DNA from: Agelas oroides | Lineage: Eukaryota > Porifera > Demospongiae > Agelasida > Agelasidae | Assembly (NCBI GenBank): GCA_949130485.1 | Contig: OX422196.1 | Coordinates: 7,111,054 to 7,175,053 of the forward strand | Length of the DNA stretch: 64,000 nt | Reading direction: 5' to 3' | Shown here: piece after piece, positions 23,457-35,071 of the stretch | Numbering within the stretch: the first letter of the stretch is position 1 | How the letters are laid out: every line of letters begins with the position of its first letter | The notes under the pieces: generated by a model | What the model was told of the DNA's origin: nothing | Database searches by the model: none | The model's input: the letters and a program-made list of their open reading frames with translations, nothing else | Made by a program: the position numbers and the translations under genes

Positions 23457-24591
23457 TCAGTTGCTCCTTTTGGGCAGGGGTCGAGGTGGGGTGTAGGGGA
23501 CATTGAGTCCAAAAGCTTGTGGTCCTACCACTGCCATGGCCTCTGGAGTCAACAGCATGGGGTTGGCAGGTAGGGCAAGCACTCCCACCCGCATCCCAAT
23601 GGCTTTGCGAATGTTGCCTGTTGTGACAGCTTTACCTGGAGGATATACAGCAGGATATTAGGCTACATTTAGCCGGCTCTAAGGGGGCGGAGAGCCCGGT
23701 AAGGGGGGAGGGGCTAATTTGAGTAGTAAGTATTGTTTTATTTATTTGCTAAATAATAGCTATGGGTAGACCCTGTAGTATATGTTAATCTGAGCCACAC
23801 AGGAACCAATCATTACAAAGGAATAGGATATATATACATGTATATATATTTACAGGAATGATATTTTGCAAAAAGTTGCAAAAAAAACACGATCTACACA
23901 ATCATTTCACAATTCTAATTTTCGCAATTCATGGTAAGACGCTTATACTCAATCATGGTCTGATTTCACAAGTTTATAACTACCCAACTGCAGACACTTG
24001 TGCAAACATTGATTCATCATGAAAATATTTTACGTATGCAATATGTTTTAAGATGAGCAGGAAAAGATCCTCTGTGTCCCTACATGATAACACAACTGTT
24101 TGTTTTACCCGTGTCCAGTAGCTAGCACAATGGTGCACAGTGGCCTACAGTTGGGTCGTCACTCACCAGTGTCCGAGTTAATCACACAGATGAGATCTGG
24201 GGTGCACGCCAGCACGACACCATCCTCTGGCTTGTTCCCACTTCCCTTTGGCTCCCAAGCAATGTAGTTCTCGTTCTTGGTGCGAATCTTGATCTGGGCA
24301 CCAGCATAATGCTCTAGCCCTTCCACTACCACAACCAGGTCATTGAATCCCGGTTCGGTGATATCCTTCACACTCAGAATCTGCAGGTACAATGCGGGGA
24401 ACATCATAACCAAGCTCCCGTAGCACCACCCTTTATTCTATTTCGTGTGTGCACATGTACATTGATAGCTACAATGCAAGCAAGCTTAACCTCATCCCCA
24501 AGCCCCGCCCAACTTTTTGTTTTTATGTACGAAAAGCCAGGTGGGACCTGGAAATGAGGCTAAGCTAGCTTACATATGGAAATAAGCAATT

Positions 24592-24814
24592 CAAGAGCGC
24601 ATAAGAACGGGCAGCTAGAGTAAGAGCGTGTAACTTCAATAGAAGTATAGTCCGGTCAACTGTACTAAAAATAGAACCCCTGGTCACATGTTTGCATCAA
24701 TGGCTTTTTTTTACATGCAGCATGCACAGTACGTGTTACTATTCTTAGTACTGGAAGTAAATTCTGACCGGTTTCAAATGTTTCACTAAAGCTGCCCATT
24801 CTTATGCACTCTTG
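24592..24814. mobile_element. Fold-back element, CAAGAGCGC-end family
   Basis: Ends CAAGAGCGCATAAGAACGG and a diverged inverse CCATTCTTATGCACTCTTG. It lies in an intron of the partial DUF917 copy and is absent from the matching intron of the full gene (between 43982 and 44767). Confidence 0.8.
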
Positions 24815-25339
24815 CTCAAGTTTAATCCAAATCTTATGCGCATGCAGTTCCCTAAATGCTCACAGATATGAAAAAACAAGCTATTAAACGAAAAGTTGTT
24901 TTTTCCTCACCAAAAAATATGCAGGCTGTTGCTAACTAGTATCAGGTACAGCAACACCAATCTTAATTCATGCGTGCTAAATTTTGAATTTTCCTTGACC
25001 AACACTCTCAGCTAAATTCTCCCACTATGAGCAGACGTTCTCTAACCTTGGTTCCCAGTACAGAGGAAGAGGAAGTACCCCCCCACATACAAGAAAGGGC
25101 CTGGGTACAAGTTTAGAGGAGACCGGAGGGAGCTGCCCCCTCTGCACGGGCTAACCTTTCCTGTGATGAGGATAATGCCATTCTGCTGTTCTTTGATGGC
25201 ATCAAGGACATTGGTGTGTGTGTGTTGAGCTCTCAGCACTGCCCTCCCCAGCTGCCATGCGTGACACATGCTGAAGAAGATGCACTTTTCCTTCATTTCA
25301 GACATTGTCATCACCGCAAGAGCCGTCCCTGCTACCTTG

Positions 25340-25375
25340 CTGGGTGGGTAAGGGTGGTGAGGTGTGTGTGTGTGT

Positions 25376-25413
<38 letters not shown>
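25340..25413. repeat. (GT)n microsatellite upstream of a 3' splice site
   Basis: On the coding strand a (CA)n tract runs to within about 20 bases of the acceptor CACCCAG before exon 25156-25339. The paralogous intron has the same tract at 44960-45030, so it predates the duplication. Confidence 0.85.
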
Positions 25414-25418
<5 letters not shown>

Positions 25419-25528
25419 TAGGGGGGGACAGGTGTAAGAACAGGTCTTGTGGGCATGTGGTAAAAGACGTACAGTGAGCATGCGGGTGTGTGTAATGCAC
25501 AAAGGTAACATACTCCATCTCCACATAC

Positions 25529-25759
25529 CAAGAACGCATAAGAACAGGTGGCTAGAGTAAGAGCGTGTAACTCCGATAGAAGCCCGTAGTCTGTTACTAA
25601 AAATAGAACACCCAGTACGTGCTTAGCAACAACGGCTTATGTCTAGCGCAGCTCCGCAGTACGTGTTACTATTTTTAGTAACGGTTCAATAATTCCGACC
25701 AGTTTCAAATTTACGTAGTTACACGCTCTTACTCTAGCCACCATTCTTATGCGCTCTTG
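25529..25759. mobile_element. Fold-back element inserted at a donor site
   Basis: Ends CAAGAACGCATAAGAAC and GCGCTCTTG, flanked by ACATAC on both sides, the likely target duplication. It entered six bases inside the intron after exon 25766-26043, leaving the donor GTATGT intact. The full gene has no insertion at the matching place (45179-45184). Confidence 0.8.
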
Positions 25760-26088
25760 ACATACCCATCCATCTTCACACACACTGCTCTGAAAAAATC
25801 CTCAAGGCGCTCCGCACTGTCAACATGCGTGCACACAACAGCATTTCCCTTATCGTCTGCCACCGCAGCTGGGTAGGGCTGGAGTCCGTAGATGAAGGGG
25901 CAGAACATCTGCAGCTCTGGGAATGCCCTCCCCATGCCGTCGACATCCAGGACAGGCAGTCCGGTGTTTGCAGCCACAAACAGCGGCACAAAGCTGTTGA
26001 CTCCCCCAGTTTCCGCACAAATGAGACCAGTGATGCGACGGTTCTGAGAAAGACATCACAAGAGAGTTATATAAAGCACAACAAAGTA

Positions 26089-26562
26089 CAGTGGAACCCC
26101 GCTTAATGGACACCCCTCAACAGCGGACCCACGATATAACGGACAATTCTGACCCGACTGTCCTTCCATTCACTTCAATACTTAAGCAACCCCTGAATAG
26201 CGGACACCCCGCCATTCCGTATAATGGACAGCTTTCATGGTCCCAATTGCAATACTTAACGACTCCGATTTAGTGGCCACTCGTCGACCTTTTCAGCACG
26301 ATTGTCCACCATTGCTGATGTACGTAGTTAACAACTTGACATTAGGTTAGCGTTGTTACTCGTAGTACTAGCCTCCACTTAGCCTTCCCTGCCAGTGTAC
26401 ACAAAGGAAAGCTCTGAAAACACAACTACTTTGTGCTCAACAGCTCAATTACAGATACCACACCTACCGAAAATATACCGGAAACCCCTGAGTTAGGGAC
26501 ACCTCACTATAAGGGACAAAATGATGTTTCCCAATGGGGTCCGTTATAGAGGGGTTCCACTG
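26089..26562. mobile_element. Pogo/Tc1-type non-autonomous DNA transposon (MITE), 474 bp
   Basis: Terminal inverted repeats CAGTGGAACCCC and GGGGTTCCACTG are flanked by TA on both sides (26087-26088 and 26563-26564). Inside, AT/GGAC-rich sequence (ATAACGGACAATTC) is typical of such TIR-derived repeats. There is no transposase ORF. The paralogous intron around 45503 keeps the unoccupied sequence (ACAAAGTACAGTACATGC). Confidence 0.88.
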
Positions 26563-26854
26563 TATTGTACACACTTGGAATCACGGATATTAGTCGTTGG
26601 TTCAATGTCAATGTTCCTCAGCCTAGCCTCGTCGGCCACACACACCTTCTCATCTGTGGAGAGTGTCCTACAGGTCACAGCAACTTGCTCATTCCCACTC
26701 CTCCCCTCGTCCACCTCACATACTCCACTGGCCAGCACCTTTTCAAGCTGACGCACGGCTATTATAGTCCCACCAAAGTTGTCTTTGTGCAAGTCAGTTG
26801 GTGCCCCCATCAGTGCCACTACACATAGCAGATCCATCTTTGACAACTGCATCC

Positions 26855-27058
26855 TGGGGGGAAAGGGGAAGAGGGGAGGTGGGGGGAGAAGAGGGGGAGG
26901 GGGAGAAGGGGGGGAGGGGGGGAAGGGGAGGAGGGAGAGAAGGGGGGAGGGCAGAAGGAGGGAGGGGGAAGGGGAAGGAGGGGGGGGAGGGAGAGGAGAG
27001 GGGGAGGAAGAGGAGAGAGGGAGGAAGAGGAGGGGGGAGGGAGAGGAGTGGGGAGAAA
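26855..27058. repeat. Purine tract on + (pyrimidine on coding strand) abutting a 3' splice site
   Basis: About 200 bases of GGGAGG/GGGGGA units end at CCCAG (coding strand) before the exon at 26853. The paralogous tract at 45809-46045 has expanded differently (GGAGGAGG units). Confidence 0.93.
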
Positions 27059-27309
27059 GTAGGCATTGCTGTGTATCGTTCTGAGGGGAAGAAGACATTG
27101 TCATGTGTGCATCAGCCCAGGGGGATATTGTACAAGTGGCAACTGTAAGACATTTTGTGCAAAGGTACCTAGTTAATATTTTATTATTCATGTTGCCATG
27201 GTGATGCTAATTTTGATGTCCCAAATAACCAAAATCTGAAATTTGTAAAAAAACAAACAAACAAACATCTAACTACTCAAGACAGCTTTAGCTGCATGTG
27301 GATGCCAGG

Positions 27310-27411
27310 TAGCCTCGTTCCCAGGTCCTCACCCAGCTTCCTGCGTCGCTTGCAGTACTTTACCGTACTGCAAGTGGCGGGAAGCTGGGCGAGGGCCTGG
27401 GAACGAGGCTA
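27310..27411. repeat. Palindromic element, 102 bp, TAGCCT-end family
   Basis: Nearly perfect hairpin: TAGCCTCGTTCCCAGGTCC to the middle (CTTGCAGTACTTTACCGTAC), then the inverse, ending GGCCTGGGAACGAGGCTA. It is one of the cleanest members of the family. Confidence 0.9.
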
Positions 27412-27871
27412 GATGCCAGGATATAATGACTTGCACACTTTGGGGTATCATACAGTGACTTTGGGAACCCCCCTCCCACAAAGATCAGGGGTAAAATCTT
27501 GGCAGAGATATAATAAGCAACACATCTTAGGGTAATAAATTGTAGTTAAAACCAATTTAGAATCAACCTCAGAGGTAACCAAAAAATTGCCGGGGGGATG
27601 CCCCCACATTCATTCTCCCTCACTTAAAAATCCTCCTCTTATGTACTACAATTCTCCTGAAGGAGTTACGATAATGGATGCCATGCTTACTATTATAATG
27701 TACACACACTGTACCAGAAGGGGTTGAATATTTTTAACTCTTTTCCATTCTTTAAAAGCTTATCGGCAATCGATCGGCCTATGTTTGGGTCCCCCCCTCC
27801 CCCAGATCCCAAGATCCCCGTCCCTATGGCCAGACATTCTACATCGTGATGGCTCAATGTCCAGATATGGT

Positions 27872-27872
27872 C

Positions 27873-27906
<34 letters not shown>

Positions 27907-27919
27907 TGTGTGTGTGTGT

Positions 27920-27951
<32 letters not shown>

Positions 27952-27952
27952 A
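27872..27952. repeat. (GT)n microsatellite forming a 3' splice site
   Basis: The coding strand reads (AC)n with a few AT interruptions, ending ACACAG exactly at exon 27715-27871. The equivalent tract in the full gene is 46920-46970. Confidence 0.85.
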
Positions 27953-28259
27953 TGAACGTGAATAATGAACAAAGGGAGAAAAAGTAGCTGCAAGCCAGGA
28001 GGATCAAGTTCCAGCCTCCAACCTCTGTCACATTCAGCTAGTAACAATAGATGTGTCAGAACTAAATAACAGAACTGTACACAAACAGTTTCACTTTAAC
28101 TTAGCTCCATGTTTCAAGCAACTGTCCAATACCTGTAAGAGACAGTTAGTGAGACCTACTGGCGCACCTGTCACAGTGGGATTGGGGAGGCCAGCTGCCT
28201 CATCTTTCCTGCTGTCTTCTGCAGAGGAGTTGGGCCAAGAGGGGCTGTCCTCCACCTTC

Positions 28260-29534
28260 AGACTACATGTATAAATGCAGACACTCGTCTCACAGACTAC
28301 CTATATAAGCCCTCCTCTAGCACCCCTCTCAGAGCACCAGAGGACTCAGGACACACTGCACATGCACAGATGAACCTTCCCCTAGCATCCCTCTCTTTGA
28401 GTACATTTACACCTTTACTTCCAGTTAGGCATCCCATGTATCACCACAAAAACAAATTGGTTGCAGACTAGCTAGAGAGATGAGCTGTTCATTGAGACTA
28501 ATTGCATTAGGGGAGCTGCCCAGTTCATATTACTACCACAATACACTGAAAACCCTCAGAACAAGTGTGAGGGAATCACCTGCTAATTGTACTAAGAGCA
28601 CCCACTCAAAGAATTGTTTTAACCACCTAGCGGTTACCTGGTTGCAGACAAGCTGAGGAGACAAGAAGTTTATTTTGGTATTAGAGGCTAATTGGATAAG
28701 CATGTAGCTACCTTACAACTGACAACCCTCAGAACATCTGTGAGGGAGTCATTACAAATAGACCCCAAAACTAGAAGTCTTCAGTGAAGACATATCCCAC
28801 TCTATTTCATGGTATTGTGGAACAAAGTGGCCCTGAGGTACATAGGCGCCTGCAGAGCTGTGTGGGTACCCGGGCAAGACTTGGCTACGCCGCCGCATTT
28901 GATGCACAATTGCGGAAAGCGTATTTTGTCACTACACTGTATGCTATATGTACGTCTGTGCGTGCCTCACCTGTCCAGGAAATTTACATATCTTGTGATG
29001 GTTTCTGGGACCAATGCCTCTCCAGTCTCTGTCCCTCATCATGAAAGTCCATCACATTTTTTTGCCATGGTAGGTGACCACGTGTCTTCGCGTCCAGTCC
29101 TCGTGATATGAGTACGCATGATTCGAAATAACCCGAGCAATCCCCGGGTGGAAGTCGCTACCACCAACTCCATGTGGTGACGTCTGAGGTTCAAAGGTTA
29201 ATTTGCACTGGCTCCTTACGCATGCGCACAACTGCATGCGCGCGCAACTGCATGTTGCAGAAAGCAGTACTTAGTGCGCTGGTGGCTTGTTGGCTAAATG
29301 GGAATGCACTACGTGTACTTTTTTCCCCTCTGGTTTATAAGTGTGGTGAACACCTCTGTCTTCGTTGGCTCGGTATACAGTCTCCGTAATAGCCTGGTAC
29401 CCGACGCGGAGGAAGAGCGCCTGGTACACACTGATGCGCTTCCGATGGCGTTGCTCACGTTTATGACGTTTACACTGTTTAGGGGCGCGGCGTGTGCTCT
29501 GACGAAATTTGAGTGGTAAACATCGTGGCCCCAG
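28260..29534. other. Gene-free stretch upstream of the retroelement-like ORF
   Basis: I see no exon with splice or domain support. Two related blocks, about 28430-28560 and 28610-28760, share words (GGTTGCAGAC, CCCTCAGAACA, GAGGGA) and look like an old tandem duplication. 29100-29530 is richer in CG dinucleotides and may be the 5' flank of the following element. Confidence 0.4.
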
Positions 29535-30680
29535 TTGGCGAAAATGGCATCGGTGTGCCGCCTTTGCGGATCCTCTGTGGCTTATAGCCACCATAGAATA
29601 GCATTGTTCGGTAAAAAAGCTAGCCAGGAAAGACTAGCATCAAGGATAAGCCCTCTGTTGGATATAACGTTGAACGATGACGACGGTACCGAATCTCATG
29701 TGTGCGAAGTGCAAGCGGAGAGTTGAAAGTTTAGAGAACCATACTTGGGGTCGCAAGTCGCTGAAGGGCTTGAGAAATCGCTTGCTGAAAATCCGAACTT
29801 TCATTACACGCCATTATATTATCCTGACAAGTTTACTAGGAATACGCATGCGCAGAGTATGCCTCGCGCAGAAGAATATCCGGAAATATGCAAGTGCTAT
29901 GCAAATATGCTCACAGCCATCCCCATGTCCAAACACGGCTTCAACCTTCACAAACAGGCCTTCAGAGATGCCCTCTGCCTTAGGTTTGGCTGGACACCAG
30001 CAAGACTAGCCACACACTGCCCATGTGGCCAACCATTTAGTGTTAGCCATGCGTTCAGCTGCCCGAAGGGTGCCATGCCTTCCATTCAACACAATGCTAT
30101 CAGAGACATCACTGCACAACTTCTCACGGAGGTATGCCCAAACGTTTGTGTCGAACCCATTCTCCAGCCGTTGACTGGAGAGAGATTCCCCCTCAGAAGC
30201 ACCAATACTGAGGAAGGCGCAAGACTTGACATCAAGGCCCAAAAGTTCTGGGACAAAAGCAAAAAATCAACCTTCTTTGATGTCAGAATCTTCAACTCCC
30301 ATGCACCAGCGAATTGTACTTCCTCCACCGACGCTTGCTACAGAAGACATGAACGCGAGAAGAGGAGAGCATATGAACAGCGTGTCCTCGAAGTGGAGCA
30401 TGGTACCTTTACTCCTCTGGTCCTGTCCACAAGTGGAGGTTGGGGTCCGTCTGCCACGGTTGCTTTCAAGAGACTTGCAGGTCTCATTTCTGAGAAACAC
30501 GACCAACCATACAGTAGCACCCTCAGCTTCATCAGATGTAAGATCGTTTTCAGCTTGATCGACTCAGCCATCACATGCCTCCGAGGTCCCAGATCTGCCT
30601 TCCATGCTCCAGCCAGGGACTTCAACCTGACAGACCACCCCCTGGACCTCATCCATGCTGAGGTCCATCTTCAGGCCTAA
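29535..30680 (+). mobile_element. Retroelement-like ORF with CCHC finger, HN motif and nuclease-like core (remnant)
   Basis: The main ORF 29745-30680 (311 residues) holds RFGWTPARLATHCPCGQPF, then SHAFSCPKG, then HNAIRDITAQLL, then GARLDI and TFFDVRIFNSHAP. The order CxC...H...C, HN, D, (F)DVR resembles the zinc finger plus restriction-like endonuclease of some non-LTR retrotransposons, and similar proteins recur in cnidarian and sponge genomes; this assignment is from memory. Just upstream, 29535-29690 encodes CRLCG followed by a short helical stretch, and a second cysteine pair (MCAKCKRRVESLE, 29701-29739) lies in another frame. This suggests a ZAD-like two-knuckle finger broken by a frameshift. 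The ORF is followed by an AT-rich tail with (TA)n (30798-30815) and poly-A. No reverse transcriptase is present. Confidence 0.55.
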
Positions 30681-33600
30681 ACACCAGAGTCAATCTCAAC
30701 ATGCCAATTGGACATTAATAGAACTCTTACAATTCTTTATATGCTATTTGGTTTCAATGTTTTTCCTACTTTCCTTTTTACCCATCTGTACAGAGTACAT
30801 ATATATATATATATAAATACCAAAAAAAAAGGAAATATGCAAGTAGATATCCGTTGTAACCACGTGTAGCGTGTAGGTGCTAGGTGCTGGAGACGAGATA
30901 GAGCGATGAAGATGGCAAAGCGGTCGTCTGAAGAGTTTCAGGAAGTGAGCGTAGTGTCATGCGAGTATCTGTCAGACTCTTTCTCCTTTGCCTTACTCTG
31001 TTCTGATGCAGTGTCCCTTTGTTTCCGTCTTCGCTCTCTAGCACGATCACGCTTTGACTGCTTCTGCTCCATTTCGGCTCTCGGATGATCTTTTTCACAC
31101 GTCGATCGCCTCCTGCTCCCACCAGTACCATGTGGCCCCTGCTCCGTTTCGGCTCTCGCACGCGCACGATCTTTCGATCGCCTCCTGGTCGGACCAGTAC
31201 CACGTGGCTAGTAGTCTGGGGACGAGACTACAGAAACCGCGCCCACGTAATCAAAGTGTGACGGATATACATACATACAAACGCAAGCTGACTACGCTGC
31301 ACGATTAGTAGCCTCGCGCTATAGCTAAGGCGCTCGGCAACTATATCGAGTCCGAACTCTGACGTCACATGACACGGAATAATCAGAAAATAGTCCGGAG
31401 TCCCCACATCTTGGGGAGATTAAACGCATGCGCAAACAGTGTGTACCAGGCGCTTCTCCGTTTTTCGCGCGCGCCGGGGACGAGGCTATCTCCATATGTA
31501 CACTATCATTGTTAAATTCCACCCAAGCTTCATGTATCTCTCCACTAGAGACAAATTTATCCGTCTGTTAACATCCAAAAACACAGCTGTCGTAAACTCC
31601 TTAGCCAAGTTTGTTCATTTAGCCTTTAAATTACACAGTTCATACTTTATTGACTTATAAGCCACCCCGGCTTCTCTTGTCATTATTGGGGCGAGCGCAG
31701 CGAGCCCCACACTTGTGGTGAAAACGGAAAATTGTCTATATATATGTATATATATATGTATATATATGTATATATATATGTATATATATATGTATGTTTG
31801 GTACGTGCGTATTCCGTATATACACATCCTGCCCCATTTGTGCGCGATGCAATATTTCCACATTGCATGTTGATGCATGTTGACCACTGTTGTTCAAGAG
31901 AGAAGACTAGCAGGGCAGAAAGGCTGAACAGTGAGAACCAACGTAACAGGGACTTGAAAACAGTGAGGAAAGGGAGGCTCGACTAGCAAGACGGAAACTG
32001 ATTATTAACGTGCTGCGTGACACTTCCGCCAACCGGGAGTGCTCAGTGTATTAAAGACAGAGCGATTAGCTTGTGAGGACCCGAACCAGAGAGGTCTGCG
32101 TGACTGGACCAAATAACCTTCGTGAGCAACAGCTACAGAAGAGCTTCTTAACCCCCTTACCACAACTCCAGTAACTGTGCTGTGAGAAGGGCTGACAATA
32201 TAGTCTACACACTCTTCAAGCCACTTCCAAATGCTTTGAGACCTTGTTGTCTGCAGCAGTAGCTATTATTCCACAGAAATGACACAGAGTGTGTACAACG
32301 AACCCAAGATTAGCAAATACCCAAGTTATATTGCTCCACGAACACTGGCATACATTTGATATCCTACATCGCCTCTTCTCCAGGCGTTCTTCACCTATCC
32401 TACGTAGCCTCTTCCGCAGGCGTTCTCCACCTATTCTACGTAGCCTCTTCCCCAGGCGTTCTCCACCTATCCTACACAGCCTCTTCCCCAGGCGTTCTCA
32501 CCTATCCTATGCAGCCTCTTCCCCAGGTGTTCTCCATCTGTAGTTTTACAGGCTACAGTTGGAGGTGGGGAAGGCCTGGGAATGAGACTATTGTCACACA
32601 AGTGGGAAAGGTAGTGTATGTGGAACGCTAATGCACCATACAACTCCCTCACGCTTGCCCCACAATGCACTGCATTCCCCTAGTTATTATTATTATATTA
32701 TTAAGTGCGCGCGACGGGTTACTTTAGTCTCGTGCCCAGACTAGGGTTACTTATGGATATTCAATAGATGACGTAACCGCATGGAGTTGGGTCAACTTAG
32801 CGACTCCCCTCTCGTTCTCTCCTGCGTCATAGCCTGTCTTCTTTATCTTGCGATGGTTTCGGTGCTCTTCTGAAAATTGTTCATAGCGAAGAATTCCGTA
32901 AAAGGTGCGCACGTGTTGTTAGATCACGCGCATATTGTCCGTACGCGAACGCAGCGGGCGTGGAGTACGTACGATACCATATTTGTTCTACAATGTCGGC
33001 ACCTCTAATTTTTCGACACCCCTGTGCCATGCCAAATAGCACTAGTCTCGTCCCCAGACCTAATTTTTCGCGCGTGCCCTGCGGACTTGTGGAAAAGTAC
33101 ACTTTCACTACGAAAACTGGGGCAAGTTTACATACGGCGTTGACCAGACTATTTTTTTCCCTCCCCGTGCGGAAAAATAGTCTGGGAACGAGACTAACTG
33201 CAGCGGTACATAGCACCAAACACAGGAGTAGGCCTATTATTGATCAGTCAGAGATGGAAAATACCATTCAAGCTCTTTGCTGCCCATGAGAACACAAACT
33301 TAGGCCTCCATACTGCATGATCTGAGATGTCAGTCTGTTTCCCCTGTACAGCTGCCAGAAATGCATCCCTTCTCCGTGTACTTAACACTATACTGCTACC
33401 ATGCTTACCTGCTCTCTTTTCCCTTGATGTGCTGCATACTATACTCTCTGAATGAAGAAATTCGGATAAGGTGGCGGTTCGACCTAGCAAATTAAGTGCG
33501 TGCGCTAGCAGTAATGAAGCCCTTTGCGAGTACTTAAATAGCAGGAAACCACACGATTTGCCACTTAAGTGTGATAATGAGATTCATAACTCACTTGGGC

Positions 33601-34706
33601 TGTCGTCCTTCGAACGAGATTCCAAAATTCTCGGGAACGGTATCCCCGGAACCGGACAAGGACAAAACAATTCTGCACGCGTTAGTCTCGTGCCCAGACC
33701 CCGCCCTCTCACGAGGAAAAAAAGGGTCTGGTGACCTTCAGCCGATTCCTCGGCTTCATTAAGTTGATTGCTTTTCGATGAGTAATTTTGCTCGTGCCAA
33801 TCACGTTGCAGAAAACACAATCTGTGGTTACAACACCGGAAATTCTTGACTACTTCAACACGATGACGCAGCACTTTTTTGGCGCGTAAATTAGTTATCA
33901 GTTCGCAACTATGCAACTTGCAGCTTGTTCGCTATTGTTTTCTCGACACAGGGCCAGGGGTTAGTCAACAGTCTGCGGTTCAGGCATAGATAATAGAGCA
34001 TAGCTATGCTTCTATTATCTATGGTTCAGGTAACTGCGCTCTGCATGAGATCGTCGAGCTCGTTCACCATGTTCACAAGTTTTACCTGCACATACTTTGT
34101 AGTAGATTTTGTGAAATTGTCACTTCATATAAGCACACTTTGTTCTTGTATGCATGCAGGCAGAGCAGTGGAGAACCTGATGAGAAAATAAAAATCGACG
34201 AATTGGGACCTCACTACTTGCTGTCGCCCTGAAGAAACCTGGATGCTAGAAACGCTGTAAAAACGAAACGAAAATGCGCCGAAATGCACCGAAATACGGC
34301 ATAGAAACGGTGATGTGTTGGATAAATCGAAACTGACTTATTGTCAATGCCGCTCCGTGTTGGATTGGCTAGCTACTCATGACTTGAACGGACCCGCTGT
34401 GCTCCCCTCGTCGGTGCTACTCTAAACCAGGACGAAATTTCGTAGTCTCGCGGGCCAGACTCTCGCGAGAGTCTGGCCTAGCCTAGCCTGGCCTTGCGCG
34501 CGTTCGTCGCGCGCAGAAGGCCTGGTCACATGATGCGTGCTACAGACCTATTTTACGTCACACCTAGCCTAGCCTAGCGCCTCGCGTTCCCAAGACACGG
34601 GGGGGGGGGGGGGGAGACAATTTTGGCTGGTCCGCCCGGACCAATTTTTACCCCAGACCAAAATTTTTGTGACAGGCCTAGCGAGAACCCTGCAAGCCTC
34701 CTATAT
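30681..34706. other. Repeat-rich intergenic region without recognised genes
   Basis: Contents seen: a direct repeat of about 75 bases at 31063-31208 (TTTCGGCTCTCG, GATCGCCTCCTG, CCAGTACCA); a (TATATATG)n tract at 31735-31795; a 36-base tandem repeat at 32370-32535 (4.6 units of GCCTCTTCCCCAGGCGTTCT and following); a fold-back of the TAGTCT type at 33041-33195 with a 100-base loop; a palindrome at 33986-34023 (ATAGATAATAGAGCATAGCT and inverse); and a half-element at 33684-33732. Predicted ORFs here lack domains, composition or splice support. Confidence 0.55.
32370..32535. repeat. 36-bp tandem repeat
   Basis: About 4.6 units with core GCCTCTTCCCCAGGCGTTCT and CACCTATCCTAC, 36 bases apart (starts near 32371, 32407, 32443 and 32479). 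One unit is a base shorter. Confidence 0.85.
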
Positions 34707-34906
34707 ACCGTATAGCTAGAAAGTTTCGCGGGGTAAAATTTTCGCGGATTTCTCTCCGCCCGCGAAAATTTTAATCCGCGAAAAATAACAACATTAGATC
34801 TATACTAGGTGAATGCACAGCATTGTGGGGGCGAGCGTGAGCTCGAATGCGATGGATGCGCCGCAAGCGCGTGGAGAGCGGTTGGTGCGGTGCGGCTGGT
34901 GGTGTG

Positions 34907-35071
34907 GCAGCATTTAACATCCAGGGCCACACCCTCCACTCTCTTTTCAGTCTGCCAACCAAGGGTGACTTCAAAGACCTGGAGGGTGAGCGCCTACACA
35001 AAATGCAGCAGTCCCTGGCCAACATGAAGTACCTCATCATTGATGAGGTGCTAACTGTTCACACAGTGTAA
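34907..35071 (+). pseudogene. Pif1/Helitron-type helicase fragment
   Basis: The frame reads AAFNIQGHTLHSLFSLPTKG, then LEGERLHKMQQSLANMKYLI and IDEV. G-x-T-L-H-S-x-F-x-L-P and Y-L-I-I-D-E-V (Walker B) are hallmark segments of Pif1-family helicases, including the Helitron Rep-Hel protein. The preceding P-loop and all later motifs are missing, and the frame stops at 35071. It is a captured or decayed fragment, not a working gene. Confidence 0.65.

Larger units (their letters stand above)
23457..28259 (-). pseudogene. Partial duplicate of the DUF917 half of the HyuA-DUF917 gene
   Basis: Minus-strand exons homologous to those of the gene at 42454-54468: 28168-28259 (5' truncated), 27715-27871, 26585-26853, 25766-26043, 25156-25339, 24167-24380 and 23457-23635. 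Reading frames inside exons are open (AIGTGILGSGGGG, DVDGMGRAFPELQMF, GMRVGVLALPANPML). Homology begins abruptly at 28259, in the middle of a linker exon and without its acceptor, so no start codon or HyuA domain is attached. A 9-base deletion at the end of exon 26585-26853 removes the donor kept at 45523-45528; the remaining GTGATT site would leave the wrong codon phase. A TA-flanked transposon (26089) and two fold-backs (24592, 25529) have since entered its introns. A decaying copy is the best reading, but use as alternative 3' exons of the full gene is not excluded. Confidence 0.75.

Noticed and set aside
30880-31203. 107-residue basic minus-strand ORF
   Set aside because: It spans an imperfect 75-base direct repeat and shows no domain, splice context or codon-like composition.
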